64,000 bases of DNA from JBDFMH01 sp047238125 (GTDB lineage: Bacteria > Pseudomonadota > Alphaproteobacteria > Sphingomonadales > Sphingomonadaceae). The position numbers were made by a program, and so were the translations under genes. The notes beneath the pieces are model-generated. The model searched no databases, had not been told where the DNA came from, and saw only the letters and a program-made list of their open reading frames with translations. Below, piece by piece: positions 17,703 to 25,736 of the stretch; position 1 is the stretch's first letter; each line of letters opens with the position of its first letter. The stretch spans positions 2,604,001 through 2,668,000 of the forward strand of contig NZ_JBDFMH010000001.1 of the NCBI RefSeq assembly GCF_047238125.1, written 5' to 3'.

Positions 17703-18610
17703 TTGCGGAACAGCGCCGCCAGCTCGGGTTCGGCCCCATCCAGCAGCACATCGGCCAGCCCGGCGGCATCTTCCGGTGCGTTCAGCACCGCGATCCCGCG
17801 CCGGTGCAGCCGGCCGTCCTCGCTCAATATCTCCGCGCTCAGTCGGATCGCGCCGCCTTCCAGCACCGCATTCGCCGCCACTGGCGATCGGCAATCGGCC
17901 GAAAGCCCGGCCAGCAGCGCGCGTTCCGCCATCACGCAGGCAGTGGTCTTGGCATCGTCGATCGCCCCGATCAGCGCCAGCAGATCGTCGCGCGCGGCCA
18001 GCGTCTCGATCCCGACCGCCCCTTGCGAGGGCGCCGGCAGCATCTCCTCGATATCGATCGCCGTGCCCACCATCGACAGGCCCAGCCGGTCGAGCCCGGC
18101 CGCCGCCAGCAGCGTCGCATCCGCCTCGCCGGCGGAAAGCTTCTGCAGCCGCGTCGCCACATTGCCGCGAAACAGGATGATCTGCAGGTCCGGCCGCGCG
18201 CGCAGCAGCTGCGCCGCCCGCCTTGGGCTGGATGTCCCGACCACCGCGCCCTCGCGCAGGGCAGAAATGCTGTCCGCCCCGATCAGCCGGTCGCGCACGT
18301 CGGCGCGCGGCAGCATCGCGGCGATCGCGATCTCGGCCGGGCGCAGCGTCTCGACATCCTTCATCGAATGCACCGCACAGTCGATCTCGCCGGCGATCAG
18401 CGCGCGGTCCAGCTCCTTGGTCCACAGCGCCTTGCCGCCCAGATCGGCCAGTGGACGGTCCTGCACCCGGTCGCCCGTGGTCTTGATCGGTACGATTGCC
18501 ACCTGGTCCTCGGCCCAGCCATGCGCCTGGCGCAGCGCTTCGGCGGTCATCGCCGCCTGGGTCAGCGCGAGCGGCGATCCGCGGGTGCCGATCCGGAAGG
18601 GAAAATGCAT
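17699..18610 (-). CDS. hemC: Porphobilinogen deaminase (hydroxymethylbilane synthase)
   Basis: Joins four porphobilinogens into hydroxymethylbilane in the cytosol. It has 303 residues starting 'MHFPFRIGTRGSPLALTQA'. It contains 'AVHSMKDVETLRP' (79-91, catalytic Asp84), 'VVGTSSPRRAAQL' and the dipyrromethane cofactor residue Cys240 in 'GLSADCRSPVAA'. It is the first gene of a coupled hemC-hemD pair and is divergent from tsaD, with an 85-bp gap. Confidence 0.96.
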   Translation of the reverse strand: MHFPFRIGTRGSPLALTQAAMTAEALRQAHGWAEDQVAIVPIKTTGDRVQDRPLADLGGKALWTKELDRALIAGEIDCAVHSMKDVETLRPAEIAIAAMLPRADVRDRLIGADSISALREGAVVGTSSPRRAAQLLRARPDLQIILFRGNVATRLQKLSAGEADATLLAAAGLDRLGLSMVGTAIDIEEMLPAPSQGAVGIETLAARDDLLALIGAIDDAKTTACVMAERALLAGLSADCRSPVAANAVLEGGAIRLSAEILSEDGRLHRRGIAVLNAPEDAAGLADVLLDGAEPELAALFRK

Positions 18611-18695
18611 GGGCAGGCTTTCTCGAACGGCGCGGATCGGCCGGCGCGAACGAAGCCAAGGAAAGCTTGACTAGTCAACGCCCGTCGCCAAATCC

Positions 18696-19736
18696 GTGAA
18701 GGTGCCCCTGATCCTCGGTCTTGAATCCTCGTGCGACGAAACCGCCGCCGCGCTGGTCGATGGCGATCGGGTGGTGCGCGCGCACGCGCTGGCGGGGCAG
18801 GAAGCCGATCATCGGCCGTTCGGCGGGGTCGTGCCCGAAATCGCGGCCCGCGCCCATGTCGAGATGCTGGTGCCGCTGGTCGAACGGGCGCTGGCCGATG
18901 CCGGCGCTACGCTTGCCGATGTCGATGCCGTCGCCGCCACCGCCGGGCCGGGGCTGATCGGCGGCGTCATGGTCGGGCTCGTCACCGGCAAGGCGCTCGC
19001 GCATGCCGCGGGCAGGCCGCTGATCGCGGTCAACCATCTGGAGGGGCACGCGCTCAGCCCGCGGCTCGCCGATCCCACGCTCGCCTTTCCCTATCTGCTG
19101 CTGCTGGCCTCGGGCGGGCATTGCCAGCTGCTGCTGGTGCGCGGCGTGAACGATTATGCCCGGCTCGCCACCACGATCGACGATGCCGCCGGCGAGGCGT
19201 TCGACAAGACCGCGAAGCTGCTCGGCCTGGGCTTTCCCGGCGGCCCCGCGGTCGAGGCCTGCGCGCGGGATGGCGATCCGCGCGCGGTGCCGCTGCCGCG
19301 CCCGCTGGCGGGCTCGCCCGAACCGCATTTCTCTTTCGCCGGCCTCAAGAGCGCGGTGCTGCGCGCGCGCGATGCCGGTGTGCACAGCGCGCCCGATATC
19401 GCCGCATCCTTCCAGCAGGCGGTGATCGATTGCCTCATCGATCGCACCCGTCGCCAGTTCGCGGCCCACCCCGAAGCCACTGCCTTCGTCGTCGCGGGCG
19501 GGGTGGCCGCCAACGGGCCGATCCGCGCCGCGCTCGCTGATCTGGCCGCCGCCCACGGCCTGCGCTTCGTCGCGCCGCCGGCATGGCTTTGCACCGATAA
19601 TGCCGCCATGATCGCCTGGGCCGGGGTCGAACGCTTCGCAGCGGGGCTGTTCGATCCGCTCGACGTGCCGGCGCGCGCGCGCTGGCCGCTCGATCCCACG
19701 GCGGAAAAGGCGCGCGGGGCAGGGGTGAAGGCATGA
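18696..19736 (+). CDS. tsaD: tRNA N6-adenosine threonylcarbamoyltransferase TsaD
   Basis: Transfers threonylcarbamoyl to A37 of ANN-decoding tRNAs, working with TsaB, TsaC and TsaE. It has 346 residues with a GTG start at 18696. It begins 'LILGLESSCDETAAALVDG', has the metal site 'HLEGH' at about 114-118, 'LLASGGHCQLLLV' and 'AGGVAANGPIRAAL'. The ATG of gpsA overlaps its stop (ATGA), so the two are translationally coupled. Confidence 0.96.
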   Translation: MKVPLILGLESSCDETAAALVDGDRVVRAHALAGQEADHRPFGGVVPEIAARAHVEMLVPLVERALADAGATLADVDAVAATAGPGLIGGVMVGLVTGKALAHAAGRPLIAVNHLEGHALSPRLADPTLAFPYLLLLASGGHCQLLLVRGVNDYARLATTIDDAAGEAFDKTAKLLGLGFPGGPAVEACARDGDPRAVPLPRPLAGSPEPHFSFAGLKSAVLRARDAGVHSAPDIAASFQQAVIDCLIDRTRRQFAAHPEATAFVVAGGVAANGPIRAALADLAAAHGLRFVAPPAWLCTDNAAMIAWAGVERFAAGLFDPLDVPARARWPLDPTAEKARGAGVKA

Positions 19737-20707
19737 GGATCGGGGTGATCGGCGCGGGCGCCTGGGGCACCGCGCTGGCGCAGGTGGCGGCGGCCGGCGG
19801 CGATCCCGTCACGCTCTGGGCGCTCGAGGCCGATGTCGCCACCGCGATCAACGACACCCATCAAAACCCGCTCTACCTGCCCGGCCGCACGCTCGCTCCG
19901 CAGATCCGCGCCACCACCGATCTCGCCGATCTCGCCGGTTGCGGCGCATTGCTCGTCGTCACCCCCGCCCAGCATCTGCGCGCCACGCTCGGCCGGCTGC
20001 CGGCGGGCGATGCGCCGCTGATCCTGTGTGCCAAGGGGATCGAGGCCGACACTGGCCTGCTGATGTCCGAAGCCGCGGCCCAGGCCGCCCCCGGCCGCGC
20101 GATCGCCGTTCTCTCGGGCCCCACTTTCGCGCACGAGGTCGCCGCCGGGCAGCCGACCGCGATCACGCTGGCGTGCGAGGATCGCGCAGGGGGTGAGGCA
20201 CTGGCCGCGCGCATCGCCCGCCCCGGCTTCCGCCCCTATCTCTCGGCCGACGTGATCGGCGCGGAAATCGGCGGCGCGGTCAAGAACGTCCTCGCGATCG
20301 CATGCGGCGTGGTCGAAGGCGCGGGCCTCGGGCAAAATGCGCGCGCCGCGCTGATCAGCCGGGGCTTTGCGGAAATGACACGCTTCGGTCTCGCCCGCGG
20401 CGCGCAGGCCGAAACGCTGGCCGGCCTTTCGGGGCTGGGCGATCTGGTGCTCACCTGCTCCTCGGTCGCCTCGCGCAACTTCTCGCTGGGCAAGGGGCTG
20501 GGGGAAGGGCGATCCGCGGCCGATCTGCTGGCCGATCGCCGCACCGTGGCCGAAGGCGCGCACACCGCTCCGGTGCTGGCGCGCGAAGCGGCGAAGGCGG
20601 GCATCGACATGCCGATCGTCGATGCGGTCTGCGATCTGCTCGCCGCCCGCGCCGATGTCCACGCGGTCGTCGGCCGCCTGCTCGCCCGCCCGCTCAAGGC
20701 GGAATAG
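19733..20707 (+). CDS. gpsA: NAD(P)H-dependent glycerol-3-phosphate dehydrogenase
   Basis: Makes sn-glycerol 3-phosphate from dihydroxyacetone phosphate for phospholipid synthesis. It has 324 residues. The Rossmann motif 'GVIGAGAWGTALAQVA' is at the N-terminus, then 'LSGPTFAHEVAAGQPTA', and the catalytic lysine is in 'GGAVKNVLAIACGVVEG'. The C-terminal helical domain includes 'GLGDLVLTCSS'. It is coupled to tsaD by an ATGA overlap and is convergent with a tiny DUF1674 gene 3 bp downstream. Confidence 0.96.
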   Translation: MRIGVIGAGAWGTALAQVAAAGGDPVTLWALEADVATAINDTHQNPLYLPGRTLAPQIRATTDLADLAGCGALLVVTPAQHLRATLGRLPAGDAPLILCAKGIEADTGLLMSEAAAQAAPGRAIAVLSGPTFAHEVAAGQPTAITLACEDRAGGEALAARIARPGFRPYLSADVIGAEIGGAVKNVLAIACGVVEGAGLGQNARAALISRGFAEMTRFGLARGAQAETLAGLSGLGDLVLTCSSVASRNFSLGKGLGEGRSAADLLADRRTVAEGAHTAPVLAREAAKAGIDMPIVDAVCDLLAARADVHAVVGRLLARPLKAE

Positions 20708-20710
20708 CCT

Positions 20711-20875
20711 TCAGAAATCCCAGCAGATGCCCTTCTTTTCCCAGTCGCCATAGCGGACGGGATCGAGCTCGAACTGGCCGTCGCCTTCGGGCGGCATCGT
20801 CACTTCCTCGGGCTCGGGCACCGGCGGGCTGGGGGAAAGGTTCGCCGGGGGCTTCAGATGGGCTGGCCGCTGCAT
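20711..20875 (-). CDS. DUF1674 small protein (SDHAF4-like)
   Basis: A 54-residue gene. The product is Pro-rich at the N-terminus ('MQRPAHLKPPANLSPSPPVP') and ends 'DPVRYGDWEKKGICWDF', the hallmark C-terminus of DUF1674. The mitochondrial relative SDHAF4/Sdh8 assists assembly of the flavinated succinate dehydrogenase subunit (family knowledge). No sdh genes are in view. The ATG at 20875 has AAGG 8 nt upstream. It lies on the minus strand in the gap between gpsA and htpX, divergent from htpX. Confidence 0.85.
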   Translation of the reverse strand: MQRPAHLKPPANLSPSPPVPEPEEVTMPPEGDGQFELDPVRYGDWEKKGICWDF

Positions 20876-20943
20876 GGATTCGCCTTCGGATTGAATCGCC
20901 TGGGGGTGGCCCCCACATCGTGTGCCGAGGAAAGTCGCGCAAG

Positions 20944-21792
20944 ATGAAGCCTGTCCGCACCACCGCCCTGTTGGCGATCCTGGCCGCGCTGTTCGCAGGC
21001 GCCGGCTTTCTGCTGGCCGGTCCGCGCGGTGCGATCCTGGCGCTGATCGTCGCCGCCGCGATCAATTTCGCCACCTTCTGGGCCGCGGATCGCGCGGTGC
21101 TGCGGCTCCACAAGGCGCGTGCGGTCGGCCCGCGCCAATGTCCCGAGCTGCACGGCCTGGTCGCCGCCCTCGCCCGTCGCGCCCGGCTGCCGATGCCGCG
21201 CCTCTACATCATCGATAGCCCGCACCCCAACGCCTTCGCCACCGGCCGCGATCCGCATCATGCCGCAATCGCGCTGACGACCGGGCTGCTCGGCCTGCTG
21301 ACGCGTGACGAGATCGAAGGCGTGGTCGCGCACGAGCTCGGCCATATCCGCGCGCACGATACCCGGCTGATGACTGCGGTGGCCACGCTCGCAGGGGCCA
21401 TCTCGATGCTGGCCAGCTTCGGTTCGGTCGGGCGGCGCAGCCATCCGTTGGCGCTGCTGCTGTCGGTGATCGTGGCCCCGCTTGCCGCCATGCTGATCCA
21501 GCTCGCGATCAGCCGCAGCCGCGAATATCAGGCCGATGCCGCCGGCGCGCTGATCTCGGGCAAGCCCCACGCGCTGGCCTCGGCGCTCGCCAAGCTGGCC
21601 GCGGGCGCACAGGCGACGCCCGATCCCGTCACCCGGCGCGTGCCCGCGATGGCGCAGCTCTACATCGCCTCCCCGCTGAAGGGCACCGCCAGCCTGTTCG
21701 CCACGCACCCCGACCCCGCCGATCGCATCGCCGCGCTGCACACGATCGCGGTTCCCGCGAAGCGGCCCAGCGCGCTCGATCCGTTCGCCTGA
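20944..21792 (+). CDS. htpX: Zinc metalloprotease HtpX
   Basis: Inner-membrane M48 protease involved in quality control of membrane proteins. It has 282 residues: two N-terminal helices (about 8-24 and 28-47), the HEXXH zinc site 'VVAHELGHIRAHD' near residue 132, a further hydrophobic region (about 155-185), and the third ligand region 'SREYQADAAGALIS'. The start is the ATG at 20944. A GC-rich hairpin begins directly at the stop codon. Confidence 0.93.
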   Translation: MKPVRTTALLAILAALFAGAGFLLAGPRGAILALIVAAAINFATFWAADRAVLRLHKARAVGPRQCPELHGLVAALARRARLPMPRLYIIDSPHPNAFATGRDPHHAAIALTTGLLGLLTRDEIEGVVAHELGHIRAHDTRLMTAVATLAGAISMLASFGSVGRRSHPLALLLSVIVAPLAAMLIQLAISRSREYQADAAGALISGKPHALASALAKLAAGAQATPDPVTRRVPAMAQLYIASPLKGTASLFATHPDPADRIAALHTIAVPAKRPSALDPFA

Positions 21793-21813
21793 TCCTCCCC
21801 GGGCCGGGGAGGA
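21793..21813 (+). terminator. Hairpin after htpX
   Basis: Eight-bp stem TCCTCCCC / GGGGAGGA with a GGGCC loop beginning directly after the htpX TGA. No U-run follows, so it is a weak intrinsic terminator or an mRNA 3'-end stabiliser. The rsmB start lies 41 bp downstream. Confidence 0.5.
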
Positions 21814-21853
21814 AATTCTGGCGTCCCGCCCTTAGCCCCGCCATAGCCCGCCG

Positions 21854-23116
21854 ATGACTGACGATCCCCCCGGCACGCCCGCCCGCCGCGCCGCCATGCG
21901 CGTGCTCGATCAGGTGGTGCGCAAGGGCCTGCCGCTGGAAACCGCGCTCGGCCGCGCCACCCAGGCGCTCGATCGGGCGGACGATCGCGCCTTCGCCCAT
22001 GCCATCGCGGCCGAAGCGCTGCGCCGGCTGCCCGATCTCGATGCGCTGATCGATTCGGCCACGCAGAAGCCGATCCCCGCCGATGCCAAGCCGCGCTTCG
22101 CGCTGCGCATCGCGCTCGTCCAGGCGCTCGCGCTGGAAACGCCGCCGCATGCCGCGATTGCGACCGTGCTGCCGCTGGTCGACGGCGGCCCGCGCCGGCT
22201 GGTCCATGGCGTGTTCGGCGCGCTGATGCGGCGCGGCGCCACCTTGCCCAGCCCGCCCGCGCTGCCCGATCCGGTCGGCTTACGCTGGCAGGCCGCCTGG
22301 GGGAACGATATGATCGCCGCCGCGGCCCGCGCGATCGCCTCGCCGCCGCCGATCGATCTTACGCTGCGCGATCCGGCCGAAACCGCCATCTGGGCAGAAC
22401 GGCTGGGCGGCGCCAGCCTCGCCCCCGGCCATGTCCGCCTGTCCGGCCATCCCCGCATCGCCGAGCTGGACGGCTATGCCGAAGGCGCCTGGTGGGTGCA
22501 GGATATCTCGGCCTCGCTGCCCGCCCGCCTCGCAGGGGCGGGGGCTGGCCGCGCGATCGATCTGTGCGCTGCGCCCGGCGGCAAGACGTTGCAGCTCGCC
22601 GCCGCCGGCTGGGATGTCACCGCGCTCGATCTGTCGGCCCCCCGGCTCGATCGGCTGCGCGAGAATCTCGATCGCACCCGCCTGTCGGCCACCATCGTCA
22701 CCGCCAACGCCGCCGCCTGGGAACCGCCCGCCCTGGCCGAACTGGTGCTGCTCGATGCGCCCTGCTCCGCCACCGGCATCTTCCGCCGCCATCCGGATGT
22801 GCTCCACCGCGTCCGCCCACGCGCGATCGCCGAGCTCGCGCAACAGCAGGCGCAACTGCTGGCCCGCGCCGCGCGCATGGTGGCCTCCGGCGGCCGGCTC
22901 ATCTACGCGGTCTGCTCGCTCGAACCCGCGGAAGGCGAGGGCGTCGCCGATGCCTTCGCCGAACCCGGCTTCGCGCCCGATCCGATCGCCGCGCACGAAT
23001 TGCCAGCCGGCTTCGCCCCCGATTCCGAAGGTCGGCTGCGCGTATTGCCCGGCACGCTGGCCGATGCCGGCGGGGCGGATGGCTTCTTCGTCGCACGCTT
23101 TAGGCGGACCGGCTGA
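21854..23116 (+). CDS. rsmB: 16S rRNA (cytosine-967 C5)-methyltransferase RsmB
   Basis: SAM-dependent methyltransferase acting on 16S rRNA. It has 420 residues. The N-terminal NusB-like RNA-binding domain covers about 1-130. The C-terminal methyltransferase has the SAM motif 'DLCAAPGGKTLQLAA' and the two catalytic-type cysteines 'LDAPCSATGIF' and 'AVCSLEPAEGE'. It is the first of a plus-strand run rsmB-rpe-heparinase-purH that I recall as a conserved order in sphingomonads. Confidence 0.94.
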   Translation: MTDDPPGTPARRAAMRVLDQVVRKGLPLETALGRATQALDRADDRAFAHAIAAEALRRLPDLDALIDSATQKPIPADAKPRFALRIALVQALALETPPHAAIATVLPLVDGGPRRLVHGVFGALMRRGATLPSPPALPDPVGLRWQAAWGNDMIAAAARAIASPPPIDLTLRDPAETAIWAERLGGASLAPGHVRLSGHPRIAELDGYAEGAWWVQDISASLPARLAGAGAGRAIDLCAAPGGKTLQLAAAGWDVTALDLSAPRLDRLRENLDRTRLSATIVTANAAAWEPPALAELVLLDAPCSATGIFRRHPDVLHRVRPRAIAELAQQQAQLLARAARMVASGGRLIYAVCSLEPAEGEGVADAFAEPGFAPDPIAAHELPAGFAPDSEGRLRVLPGTLADAGGADGFFVARFRRTG

Positions 23117-23171
23117 ACGTAGCTTCGTCTCGCCTTGCCGCGCTTGGGCGCTGTGGTTAAGCGCAGGGGAT

Positions 23172-23834
23172 ATGGCCAATCCCGTCCGCATCGCGCCGTC
23201 CATCCTGTCCGCCGATTTCGCGCGCCTGGGCGAAGAGGTCCGCGCGATCGATGCCGCCGGGGCGGACTGGATCCATGTCGATGTAATGGATGGGCATTTC
23301 GTGCCCAATCTCACCATCGGCCCGGCAGTGGTGAAGGCGCTGCGCCCGCACACGCCCAAGCCGTTCGACGTCCATCTGATGGTCTCTCCGGTCGATAGCT
23401 GGCTCGATGCCTTTGCCGAGGCGGGGGCGGATACGATCACCGTCCATCCCGAAGCCGGCCCGCATCTTCACCGCACGCTCCAGCGCATCAAGGCGCTCGG
23501 CAAGCGCGCCGGCGTCTCGCTCAATCCGGCCACGCCCGCCAAGATGCTCGATTATGTGCTCGAGGAAATCGACCTCGTCCTGGTGATGAGCGTCAATCCC
23601 GGCTTCGGCGGGCAGAGCTTCATCGAAAGCCAGCTCCGCAAGATCGAGGCGATCCGCAAGTCGATCGACAAGCTCGGCACGCCGATCGATCTCGAGGTCG
23701 ATGGCGGGGTCGATCAGTCCAACTGCGCGCGCGTGATCGCGGCGGGCGCCGATGCACTGGTCGCCGGCACCGCCAGCTTCAAGGGCGGGCCCGCCGCCTA
23801 TGCCGCCAACATCGCGGCCTTGAGGGGGCAGTGA
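23172..23834 (+). CDS. rpe: Ribulose-phosphate 3-epimerase
   Basis: Interconverts ribulose 5-phosphate and xylulose 5-phosphate. It is a TIM barrel of 220 residues starting 'MANPVRIAPSILSADFARLG'. Catalytic and metal residues lie in 'HVDVMDGHFVPN' (residues about 35-46) and 'LEVDGGVDQSN', with 'MSVNPGFGGQSF' between. The ATG at 23172 has AGGGG close upstream. Its TGA overlaps the GTG of the heparinase gene (GTGA). Confidence 0.97.
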   Translation: MANPVRIAPSILSADFARLGEEVRAIDAAGADWIHVDVMDGHFVPNLTIGPAVVKALRPHTPKPFDVHLMVSPVDSWLDAFAEAGADTITVHPEAGPHLHRTLQRIKALGKRAGVSLNPATPAKMLDYVLEEIDLVLVMSVNPGFGGQSFIESQLRKIEAIRKSIDKLGTPIDLEVDGGVDQSNCARVIAAGADALVAGTASFKGGPAAYAANIAALRGQ

Positions 23835-25567
23835 CGGCGCACGACAATCGCGGGCTCACCCCGCCCGAACAGGACGGGATCGAGCCGGGCCGCCGGCTGA
23901 TCCGCGTCGAATCCGAAGGCCTGTCGCTGGCCGAGCGGCTGTCGGCCACCATGCACCGGCTGGCCTGGCGCACCCCGTTCCACAAGCTCAGCCTGCGCGG
24001 CCGCCATCCGCTCCAGCTGCTGGGCGTGCCGGCCGATCCGCTGCCCGGCGATGTCCGCGCCGGCCGCGCGATCCTCGAAGGCGCGATCGTGCTGGGCGGG
24101 GAGGAAGTCGCTCTGGAGACGATCGATTTCGCGCGGCTGCCCGGCTCGCGCGGCTTCGTCGATCATGTCCAGAGCTTCGCCTGGCTGCGCGATCTGGCCG
24201 CCGCCGCCCCGCGCGAACAGGCCGCCCCGATCGCCGAACTGGTCGTGCGCAAATGGCTCGCCGCGCACGCCAACAGCATCAGCGATGCCGCCTGGCGGCC
24301 CGATATCTGGGGCCGGCGGATCCTGTTCTGGGCGGCTCACGCGCCCTACATCCTGTCGGCGCAGGATCCGGTCTATCGCTCGGCGGTGCTGAACGCGCTC
24401 GCCCGCGGCGCCCGCCATCTCGATCGCGGGGCGGACAAGGCACCGCCCGGCCTTGCGCGGATCACTGGCTGGGCGGGGGTGGTCGCGGCCGGGCTGCTGA
24501 TCCCGGGCGGCGATCTGCGGCTGGCGCATGGCGAGGCGGGGCTGGCGCGCGCGCTGGCGCAGGCGCTGCACGGCGATGGTGGCCTCTCCAGCCGCTCGCC
24601 CGTGTCCCAGCTCGCGCTGGTCGAGCTGCTGGCGATGCTGGCCCGCGTCTATGATCTGCGCCGCAAGGATCCGCCCGAACCGATCGCCACGGCGCTGCAG
24701 CGCGCGGTGCCCGCCTTGCTTGGCGTCACGCTCGGCGATGGCGGCCTGTCCAGCTGGCAGGGCGGCGCGCCGATCGCGGCGGCGCGCGTCGCCGCCGCGG
24801 TCGATGCCTCACGCGTCCGCACCCGGCCGCTGCGCCAGGCGCGCGACTGGGGCTATCAGCGGCTGGCCTGCGGGCAGACCGTCCTGGTGCTCGATGCGGC
24901 GCCGCCGCCGGTCGCGCGGCTGGCTGCCGGCGGTTGCGCCTCCACCCTGGCATTCGAGATGTCCGATGGCCCGCACCGGCTGATCGTCAATTGCGGCGGC
25001 GGGGGCGGCCTGCCGCTGCCGCCCGAACTGGCGCGCGCACTGCGCTCGACCGCCGCCCATTCCACGCTCACCCTGGCAGACAGCAATTCGACCGCCATCC
25101 ATCCCGATGGCTCGCTCGGCCGCGGCGTCGCCGAAGTCGAGCTGGAACGGCAGGAAGTCGAAAGCGGCAGCCGGCTCGATGTCAGCCATGATGGCTATGT
25201 CCGCCGCCACGGTCTACTTCACCGCCGGCAGCTCCATCTGGCGGGCGACGGGCGCGAGCTGCGTGGAGAGGATGTGCTGCTGCCCGAAGGCCGCCGGCGC
25301 AGCGGCGATCCGCGCCACTTCGCGATCCGCTTCCACCTGCCGCCCACCGTCGAAGCCTCGCTGACCGCCGATGCGCAGGGCGCGCTGCTCAGGATCGCGG
25401 ATGGTGCGCTGTGGCAGTTCCGCTGCCGCGGCGGCGGCCTCGCGATCGAGGACAGTCTCTGGATCGATCCCGCCGGCCGCCCGCGCGGCACCACCCAGCT
25501 GGTCGTCTCGGGCGAGGCCCCGGCCGGCGGCGCCAGCATCGGCTGGCTCCTCAAGCGCGCCGGCTGA
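23831..25567 (+). CDS. Heparinase II/III family protein
   Basis: 578-residue protein with an alpha/alpha-toroid-like N-terminal half ('AWRTPFHKLSLRGRHPLQLL') and a C-terminal heparinase II/III beta-sandwich ('HSTLTLADSNSTAI', 'DVSHDGYVRRHGLLHRR', 'FAIRFHLPPTVEASL'). Family members are polysaccharide lyases, but no signal peptide is visible, so secretion is doubtful. The GTG start at 23831 overlaps the rpe stop. The coupling to rpe and position before purH look conserved in sphingomonads. Substrate unknown. Confidence 0.85.
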   Translation: MTAHDNRGLTPPEQDGIEPGRRLIRVESEGLSLAERLSATMHRLAWRTPFHKLSLRGRHPLQLLGVPADPLPGDVRAGRAILEGAIVLGGEEVALETIDFARLPGSRGFVDHVQSFAWLRDLAAAAPREQAAPIAELVVRKWLAAHANSISDAAWRPDIWGRRILFWAAHAPYILSAQDPVYRSAVLNALARGARHLDRGADKAPPGLARITGWAGVVAAGLLIPGGDLRLAHGEAGLARALAQALHGDGGLSSRSPVSQLALVELLAMLARVYDLRRKDPPEPIATALQRAVPALLGVTLGDGGLSSWQGGAPIAAARVAAAVDASRVRTRPLRQARDWGYQRLACGQTVLVLDAAPPPVARLAAGGCASTLAFEMSDGPHRLIVNCGGGGGLPLPPELARALRSTAAHSTLTLADSNSTAIHPDGSLGRGVAEVELERQEVESGSRLDVSHDGYVRRHGLLHRRQLHLAGDGRELRGEDVLLPEGRRRSGDPRHFAIRFHLPPTVEASLTADAQGALLRIADGALWQFRCRGGGLAIEDSLWIDPAGRPRGTTQLVVSGEAPAGGASIGWLLKRAG

Positions 25568-25575
25568 CCCCCCTG

Positions 25576-25655
25576 GTCATCCCGGCGAAAGCCGGGATCC
25601 AGAGCCTCGAGCGCCACGGCCTGCTACCCTGGATCCCGGCTTCCGCCGGGATGAC
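25576..25655. repeat. Two palindromic units in inverted orientation (REP/BIME-like)
   Basis: In the 169-bp gap before purH. Unit 1: ATCCCGGC-GAAA-GCCGGGAT (25579-25598). Unit 2: ATCCCGGC-TTCC-GCCGGGAT (25633-25652). Each arm extends to GTC on one side and CCAG on the other, and unit 2 is nearly the reverse complement of unit 1, so the pair can also form a large cruciform. The ATCCCGG core recurs at 32693-32715. Confidence 0.75.
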
Positions 25656-25736
25656 GGCAAGCCAAGTCAAATCCCACTGGCCCTCGCGGCGAAGCGGTGA
25701 CACAGGGCGCGCATCCGTTCCAATCCGAAGGCCGCC

